Positions 53,172-58,166 of a stretch of 58,166 nucleotides of DNA are shown in pieces (the first letter of the stretch is position 1; each line of letters begins with the position of its first letter). The DNA comes from Tepidisphaeraceae bacterium (GTDB taxonomy: Bacteria > Planctomycetota > Phycisphaerae > Tepidisphaerales > Tepidisphaeraceae). The translations under genes were made by a program, and so were the position numbers. The stretch spans positions 1 through 58,166 of the forward strand of contig DASYHQ010000049.1 in the NCBI GenBank assembly GCA_035998445.1, in the 5' to 3' direction. The notes under the pieces were generated by a model that worked only from the letters and a program-made list of their open reading frames with translations, was not told the DNA's origin and made no database searches.

Positions 53172-55004
53172 ATGAGCTCGATAGCCGCACAGGTCGACAC
53201 GGTACTGGAACGCGCATCTATCGCCCCACCGAAGTCCACGGGGATCGACCGTCGATCCTATCTGGATTTGATCGCAATGATCCTGGACGCGGCGGCGCCA
53301 TGGCAGGACGAGCGCGGCGCCATCATTGACCCCGTGGCAGGCGTTGAACACGGTCAGACCTCCTGCCGGTTCGTCGCGCCCGGTGCCGTGTTGCTATCGG
53401 CGGGCCGCGGTGAGCATTTGCGTGATCGCATCTTGTTGGGAATGGACTGGTGCTGCAGAAGGCTCAGCAGCGGCCAGGGGCAGTCGCCCGACTTCTGGAT
53501 GCGAGAGTTGATGACAGCCTACATGCACCTGCCCGACGTCGACCCATCGCGCCGCGCACGATGGGCCGCGGACTTAAGTTCAGTGGACCCGGAATCGACG
53601 TACACGGCGATCTCGCGCGACGGGTCGCGTTTGTACGAGCTTCACAACTACACGGTTTACGCCGCCGCCGGTGAAGCGATGCGGGAGGTCGCGGGCCTGG
53701 GCCCCCCCGATGACGACGGCTCAATCGTGTGGGGCCGACGGTTCTTCGAGAAGTACATGCCGCCGCAGATGACTCACTTCACAGAGTACGGCATGTATCG
53801 CGATCCCGGCGACCCAATGACGTACGACATGACGACGCGCCTTCAGATCGCTGCCGCGCTATCCGTCGGGTTCCGGTCGCCAAGTGTGGCCCGCTTCGAG
53901 GAACTCATCAGGCGGGGCGCGCTGGCACAGTTGCTGTACGTTTCGCCGGATGGTTACGCGCCGTACGGCGGCCGATCGAATCAGTTGCACATGCAGGAAG
54001 CAATCCTGACGGCGCTGTGCGAGATCGAGGCACGGCGATACCGAACCGAAAACCCCAGCCTGGCCGGCGCGTTCAAACGACAAGGTCATCTGCACACGCG
54101 TTCGGTGCTCCGTTGGCTAGTCGGCATGTCGCCAATGCGGCACGTTAAAAACGGCTTCCATCCAGCGTCGCAGCACGGCTGCGAGTCGTATGCTAAGTAC
54201 TCCGTCTACAGCCTCTTCACCGCCTCGTGCCTCGCGTTGGCATATCAATTTGCAGACGAACGCGTAGAGGAAGCGGCATGCCCGAGCGAAATCGGCGGGT
54301 ACGTCTTCGACCTGAAGGGCGCCTTTCATAAGGTCTTCGCCGTCTGCCACGGAACGCAGGTCGAGATCGACACTGCGGCCGACCTTCACTATGACGCCAC
54401 GGGTCTCGGCCGCTTCCACGTTGCGGGCGTCCCGCTCGAACTGGGTCTGTCTATGCCGATTCCCGCCCGGCCGAACTATCGGGTTCCTTGCGAGCTACTG
54501 CCCGAGACCGACCTCGCCATCGGCCCGGCATGGGTGATCGGCGACGCGTGGCACACCTTGGCCGCGTTGAATAATGGGCTGGACTCGGCGACGCGAGTCG
54601 AACACGAGAGCGAAGAAGACGTGCGGTTTGAGGTGATCTGGACACACGCGTCAACGGGAAGCCGGATTCGGCAGCGTTACCAGCTGACCGAAGGAATGTT
54701 GCGCATCGATGCGGACGTGCGTGCGTCGCAGCCGGTCAAGCGAATGCGATTCTTCGTGCCGCTCCTCAACACGAATGGCAACGTTGAAACCAAGGTCGAT
54801 CTTCTGCCAGACCGCGCGACGGTGCGGCATCCAGGTGGGACGTACACCGTAGATTTCGCCAGCACGTATCACTCTCGCTTTGCTTCAAAGGTCGGCAATC
54901 GCAACGGGATCTACACGCCGTTAGTCTTGGAAGTTGAAGGGTCAACCATCACGTTGACCCTCCGCATGTCAAATCAACGCCGCCGTCGTAGGCAACGAGA
55001 GTAG
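53172..55004 (+). CDS. Probable alpha/alpha-toroid carbohydrate-active protein
   Basis: 610 residues from ATG 53172 (GGAG 7 nt upstream), no signal peptide. The first about 370 residues are helix-rich with aromatic patches (ELHNYTVYAAAGEAMREV, HFTEYGMYRDPGDPMTYD, VSPDGYAPYGGRSNQLHMQE) that recall toroid polysaccharide lyases and unsaturated glucuronyl hydrolases. The remaining part is beta-rich (RFEVIWTHASTGSRIRQRYQL), as in the beta-sandwich of heparinase-like lyases. I cannot place it in a named family, nor assign catalytic residues. It is cotranscribed with the isomerase-like gene. Confidence 0.6.
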   Translation: MSSIAAQVDTVLERASIAPPKSTGIDRRSYLDLIAMILDAAAPWQDERGAIIDPVAGVEHGQTSCRFVAPGAVLLSAGRGEHLRDRILLGMDWCCRRLSSGQGQSPDFWMRELMTAYMHLPDVDPSRRARWAADLSSVDPESTYTAISRDGSRLYELHNYTVYAAAGEAMREVAGLGPPDDDGSIVWGRRFFEKYMPPQMTHFTEYGMYRDPGDPMTYDMTTRLQIAAALSVGFRSPSVARFEELIRRGALAQLLYVSPDGYAPYGGRSNQLHMQEAILTALCEIEARRYRTENPSLAGAFKRQGHLHTRSVLRWLVGMSPMRHVKNGFHPASQHGCESYAKYSVYSLFTASCLALAYQFADERVEEAACPSEIGGYVFDLKGAFHKVFAVCHGTQVEIDTAADLHYDATGLGRFHVAGVPLELGLSMPIPARPNYRVPCELLPETDLAIGPAWVIGDAWHTLAALNNGLDSATRVEHESEEDVRFEVIWTHASTGSRIRQRYQLTEGMLRIDADVRASQPVKRMRFFVPLLNTNGNVETKVDLLPDRATVRHPGGTYTVDFASTYHSRFASKVGNRNGIYTPLVLEVEGSTITLTLRMSNQRRRRRQRE

Positions 55005-55017
55005 CTGCGGCACGTCG

Positions 55018-55230
55018 ATGTTGGTAGATGATCTACGTTACCGACGACCATCAGGGCTCGGAAGAGTACCTCGTCCGTCGACCGCCGATATCTCTGTGGT
55101 CATATACAGCGGCAACTTCCGTTACGAGACGATGGAAAAGGCCCGCGAGATCGGCGCGCAGGACTTTTTCGTGAAGGGCACCACCCTGTCACGTGGCCAA
55201 GCCGTACGATGCGCGAGCGCTGGTCGCGCT
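55018..55230 (+). pseudogene. Receiver-domain remnant (response regulator)
   Basis: The frame encodes DISVVIYSGNFRYETMEKAREIGAQDFFVKGTT, the fourth and fifth strands of a CheY-like receiver with the conserved Lys (FVKG). The phosphorylated Asp and first half are missing or out of frame, and the frame drifts into non-homologous sequence after about 55190. Confidence 0.6.
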
Positions 55231-55325
55231 CGTCCGCTCCACCCGTCGGCATTTTCATGCGCGGGTGGTCAGCTTGAGGGAGTTGGCACCACACTCCGGG
55301 CATCTGCTCAGACTTCACCCCGGGC

Positions 55326-55844
55326 TCAACGTCCCGTCCGCCCCGCCGCCCCCGCGACCCTCGTGATCAGTTCGACCGGCTCGACCGGCTTGGCCGCGTG
55401 CATCTGGAACCCGGCCGACACGGCCCGCACGCGGTCCTCCGCCCGCGCGTAGGCCGTCAACGCCATGGCCGGGATGTCGCCCCCGTTGCCCTTGCCCAGC
55501 GCCCGCACGCGGCGGATCATCTCGTACCCGTCCTGGACGGGCACGTGCCGCCCAGGTTCAGCGCGAACGCGCCAACGCGATCGATCAACGACATCCTGCC
55601 ACTCGATGGGGCTCGCCCTGTTGGACCCCACGCTGTCCCCGTCGTTGTCGCAGGACCGTAGCCTCCAATCGACGCCTTGAGGTACCGAGTCATCGAGAGC
55701 CATCGCTAACTTCATCTGCCGTGAGGTGCGCCGCGTCGATAAACCAAGGTAGTCGCTCATTCCCCCTGGCGGCGATGCGGACCGTGGCGCCAGCCGTGGT
55801 GGGATCGAAGTGCCAAATCGCGTTGATCGCGCCGATCTCCGCAA
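55326..55844 (-). pseudogene. Receiver-domain remnant, probably from a hybrid histidine kinase
   Basis: The last about 70 residues read VQDGYEMIRRVRALGKGNGG and IPAMALTAYARAEDRVRA, then GFQMHAAKPVEPVELI, the second half of a receiver domain of the kind fused to hybrid histidine kinases. The stretch upstream in the same frame (SRWRVRAEPGRHVPVQ) does not give the expected phospho-acceptor segment, so the frame is probably shifted. It converges with another receiver remnant on the plus strand. Confidence 0.6.
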
Positions 55845-56005
55845 TCCATTAACATCGCTTCGTCGCGCGTCCGAGTGAACGTCGCCTCCGGTCCCGGTAT
55901 CGAATGGTTTGCCGCCATGGGTGCAGTCGTGTTCTTCTCGCTAATCCCATGGGAGCATTGGCAGTAGCGAGAAGCACTATGCCAAGCTGGGCGACTGCCT
56001 GGGAA

Positions 56006-57037
56006 TCACAACGCCCGAAACGCCTGCGGCGTCAGGCCGGTCTGCTTCAGGAACGTGCGGTGGTAATGCTTTATGCTCTGAAATCCCGCCGCCGGCGCGA
56101 TGACGCGCAGCGGTGAGTCGGTCTCGAGCAACAACGCCTTTGCCCGCGACACGCGCTGCGATTGCAGGTAGTGCGTGAGGGTCTGTCCGTTCCGCTGGCG
56201 GAACGCGCGGGAGAGGTGCGTTGGCGAGCAACCGAGATGCTTGGCCACCTGCGCCAGCCCAATGTCGCGCGTGAAGTGCTCGGCGATGTACCGCTGGGCG
56301 TCGCCGACGAGTCCGGCCTGCAGCTGGGCCGAGTCGCGGCGCAGCACGGGCAATAGTTCGGCGACGATGGCGCGAAACACGTCGGCGGTCGCGGGCAAGC
56401 TGAAGGTTTGAAGCAGTTGCGCGAGGCGGGCCTGGAACGGGTAGCCGATCGCGCTGTTGTCCGAGTCGAGCGTGAGCAGGCAGAGCGCCTCGACGAACTT
56501 CCGCCGAACGGTGTTGAGCTGGTTCCGGTGGCGCGACAGGACGATGCCGCTCCACGCGTCCAGCGCCTGCGGCGCGGCGGCATGGCCGGTGCGCAATCGG
56601 TGCAGGGCCAGCGCGCGCGCCTGCACCTCGGCCAGGTGCGTGAGCTCGTGATGCTCTGGGCCGAGCTGTCGCCGCCTTAGCGAGAGCACCGCCTCCTGGA
56701 TCGTCCAGACGAGCCGGTCGGCAGCGGCACATTGCTGTGGGTCGCCGGTAACGGCGCCGCGCTCGCGCAACTGAGTGAGCGCCGCGTCCACCGATCCGCC
56801 GACCAGGACGTAGGCTATGCCCGGATGCACGCGCAACACGCGCGACCGCCGACCGAGCCGCGGAGCGGGCGTGCCGCTGGCGGGCCAATCCACCGCTATC
56901 ACGTTTACGGGCAGTGCGAGCGACCATTCGTCCAGCATCGCCACGATAAGGCGCGTGGCCACCCTCGGGCCACCGTAGATGGCGTCGGCCAGCAACCCAA
57001 GAGTCTCGGTGCTAAATTCGGTCATACATCGGTTCAT
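56006..57037 (-). CDS. AraC-family transcriptional regulator
   Basis: 343 residues from ATG 57037, with no clear ribosome site; ATG 57025 is possible. The N-terminal about 240 residues are an unclassified effector domain. The C-terminal pair of helix-turn-helix units is IGLAQVAKHLGCSPTHLSRAF and LRVIAPAAGFQSIKHYHRTFLKQTGLTPQAFRAL. It is divergent from the PhyH-type dioxygenase gene (125 bp) and is its likely regulator. Confidence 0.92.
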   Translation of the reverse strand: MNRCMTEFSTETLGLLADAIYGGPRVATRLIVAMLDEWSLALPVNVIAVDWPASGTPAPRLGRRSRVLRVHPGIAYVLVGGSVDAALTQLRERGAVTGDPQQCAAADRLVWTIQEAVLSLRRRQLGPEHHELTHLAEVQARALALHRLRTGHAAAPQALDAWSGIVLSRHRNQLNTVRRKFVEALCLLTLDSDNSAIGYPFQARLAQLLQTFSLPATADVFRAIVAELLPVLRRDSAQLQAGLVGDAQRYIAEHFTRDIGLAQVAKHLGCSPTHLSRAFRQRNGQTLTHYLQSQRVSRAKALLLETDSPLRVIAPAAGFQSIKHYHRTFLKQTGLTPQAFRAL

Positions 57038-57161
57038 TTGCGTCCATTTTATTCCTGATTCTATGACTTATCTTATCCGTATCAAGATGATCGCCCGCTG
57101 AAGCGATGCGTGTCGCAGGGACGGAGGCGACCAGTCGTGGAATCGCATGAGAGGCATTGCA

Positions 57162-57947
57162 ATGAGCATGGTGACCGAACCAAGCGTGTCGCAAGTGAGC
57201 GAGCAGGACGTCGCGGGCTATTGGAAGAACGGCTGGCTGGTGCTGCGCCGGCTGTTTACGGCCACCGAGGCGGCCGCGTGGGACGCCGAGTGCAAGCGGC
57301 TGCTTAGCCTGGACCTGGTGAACCCCGACAACCTGCGCACCGGGTTCCGCGTCGTCAATGGAAAGCCGATGATCGAGCGTTACGACCCGATCATCGACGT
57401 GTCGTCGGTCTTCAACAGCGTGGTGAACGACGAGCGCATCCTGTCACCGCTGCGCGCGATCTTCAAGGACGAGCCGGCGCTGTTCAAGGACAAGCTGATC
57501 TTCAAGCTGCCGGGCATGAGCGGCTACGGGATGCACCAGGATCAGTCGTGGTGGCAAATGTGCGCAGCCGACGACATCCTGTCGGTCAGCGTCGCGATCG
57601 ACGGCGCCAGCACCGACAACGGCAGCATCGAGCTGTTCCCGGGGTATCACGGCAAGCTGCTGTCACCCAAGGCCGAGTTTCGGAACATGAACGACGAAGA
57701 GGCGAAGGCGATCGACCTGTCGACGGGCCAGTTGGCGGCGACGAAGCCGGGCGACGTGCTGATCTTCCACTCGCAGACGCCCCACCGCAGCGGGACCAAC
57801 ATATCGCAGACATCGCGGCGGAACCTCTACCTGACGTACACCGCCAGCCGCACGGGCAATTTGTATGCCGCGCATCGCGACCATTACAAGACCTACATCA
57901 CCGCGAAGATGTCGGCCGAGGACAAGGCGAGGAAGTACTTCAAATGA
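57162..57947 (+). CDS. Phytanoyl-CoA dioxygenase (PhyH) family protein
   Basis: About 261 residues. Of three in-frame ATGs (57147, 57162, 57168), 57162 has AGAGG at 7 nt. GYWKNGWLVLRRLFTATEAAAWD is the usual N-terminus. The iron-binding facial triad is visible: His125 and Asp127 in MHQDQSWW and His208 in TPHRSGTN; the Arg in HRSG binds 2-oxoglutarate. DNGSIELFPGYH is a family signature. Planctomycetes carry many paralogues of unknown substrate. It is divergent from an AraC gene. Confidence 0.9.
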   Translation: MSMVTEPSVSQVSEQDVAGYWKNGWLVLRRLFTATEAAAWDAECKRLLSLDLVNPDNLRTGFRVVNGKPMIERYDPIIDVSSVFNSVVNDERILSPLRAIFKDEPALFKDKLIFKLPGMSGYGMHQDQSWWQMCAADDILSVSVAIDGASTDNGSIELFPGYHGKLLSPKAEFRNMNDEEAKAIDLSTGQLAATKPGDVLIFHSQTPHRSGTNISQTSRRNLYLTYTASRTGNLYAAHRDHYKTYITAKMSAEDKARKYFK

Positions 57948-58056
57948 ACGGCTGTAGCGGCCAACGCGCGGCCGCGGCGCCGGACGCCAGATAGCACGTC
58001 GCCATGCACAGCAGCAACGTGAGGGCGGCCAGGAGGTTGAGGAGGCAACGCTTCAC
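57940..58056 (-). pseudogene. Truncated planctomycete membrane-protein N-terminus
   Basis: From GTG 58056 the frame gives KRCLLNLLAALTLLLCMATCYLA, a form of the KRxLLNLLxALSLLLC leader found at the start of many planctomycete membrane proteins, but it stops after 38 codons. AGGAGG-like sequence is absent upstream in this orientation. It overlaps the dioxygenase 3' end by 8 nt. It is most likely the remaining end of a deleted gene. Confidence 0.45.
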
Positions 58057-58096
58057 GAGCGTAGCCTGCACGCAGCGATAGGCGCACGACCAACGG

Positions 58097-58123
58097 AAAA
58101 AAGGCCGCCCTGGTAGGACGGCC
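58097..58123 (-). terminator. Rho-independent terminator for the gene beyond the right edge
   Basis: Read on the minus strand, GGCCGTCC pairs with GGGCGGCC (one G-U wobble) around a 5-nt loop and is followed by six Ts. It lies about 20 nt past the stop codon of the partial gene at the right edge and would end its transcript before the truncated reading frame. Confidence 0.75.
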
Positions 58124-58141
58124 CCTGTTGCCACCACCGCC

Positions 58142-58166
58142 CTACGCCGCCCGCCCCTCCTCCAGC
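58142..58166 (-). CDS. C-terminal end of a gene continuing beyond the window
   Basis: The minus strand at the edge reads LEEGRAA and a TAG at 58142-58144, followed by a good terminator. The spacing of stop and terminator suggests a real gene end; nothing can be said on function. Confidence 0.4.

Noticed and set aside
1-58166. CRISPR arrays, tRNA or rRNA genes, riboswitches
   Set aside because: I saw no regularly spaced repeats with unique spacers, no cloverleaf-like sequence ending in a typical T-arm, and no rRNA landmark. The three hairpin repeats are far apart and not an array.

Overview
The window comes from a high-GC planctomycete, most likely of the class Phycisphaerae. The evidence is two secreted proteins with the N-terminal LEPR-XLL type motif, four PEP-CTERM proteins, five short prepilin-like proteins with a C-terminal H-X9-DG motif, a [19 protein letters not shown] fragment typical of planctomycete proteins, and a large share of secreted carbohydrate-active enzymes. 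I see no rRNA, tRNA, CRISPR array, intact insertion sequence or replication origin.

Layout. 1-5.6 kb: the 5' part of a giant beta-helix/CBM6 surface protein (minus), a GT4 glycosyltransferase (plus), then a patch of gene fragments (zinc-ribbon tail, desaturase C-terminus) and a membrane protein, closed by copy 1 of a dispersed hairpin repeat. 6-19.3 kb (cassette A): LEPR/PA14/pectate-lyase-like protein, H-X9-DG pseudopilin and PEP-CTERM protein on the minus strand; divergent LacI regulator, second pseudopilin, clan GH-A hydrolase and GHL6-type hydrolase on the plus strand. 19.3-20.35 kb: rearranged alcohol dehydrogenase pseudogene and repeat copy 2. 20.35-29.4 kb (cassette B): pseudopilin, GH39-like hydrolase and GH4 hydrolase (minus), divergent LacI, PEP-CTERM protein and GH29-like hydrolase (plus). 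29.4-30.2 kb: IS1595-type transposase remnant. 30.2-36.7 kb (cassette C): PEP-CTERM protein, pseudopilin and a second clan GH-A hydrolase (minus), divergent AraC regulator. 36.8-42.9 kb: a broken small gene, a DUF4041/T5orf172 gene with an in-frame stop, an AraC-SnoaL-isochorismatase-MoaF run, a truncated membrane gene and repeat copy 3. 42.9-50.9 kb (cassette D): one minus-strand run of LacI, PEP-CTERM, pseudopilin, GH50-like hydrolase with CBM9 domain, GH16 and SGNH esterase. 51-58 kb: AraC, sugar isomerase-like protein, toroid-like protein, receiver-domain remnants, AraC, PhyH dioxygenase, and the tail of a gene beyond the right edge with its terminator.

How it works together. The recurring unit is regulator + PEP-CTERM exported protein + H-X9-DG pseudopilin + one or more mostly exported glycan-degrading enzymes. 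It occurs four times with different enzymes and partly different regulators. No SusC/SusD, TonB receptor, ABC or PTS sugar transporter is encoded in the whole window. My reading, which is inference, is that these are the planctomycete counterpart of polysaccharide utilisation loci, with the pseudopilin and PEP-CTERM protein as conserved non-enzymatic parts. The three LacI regulators each have a pair of near-identical operator-like sites in inverted orientation, 92-109 bp apart, next to their own gene.
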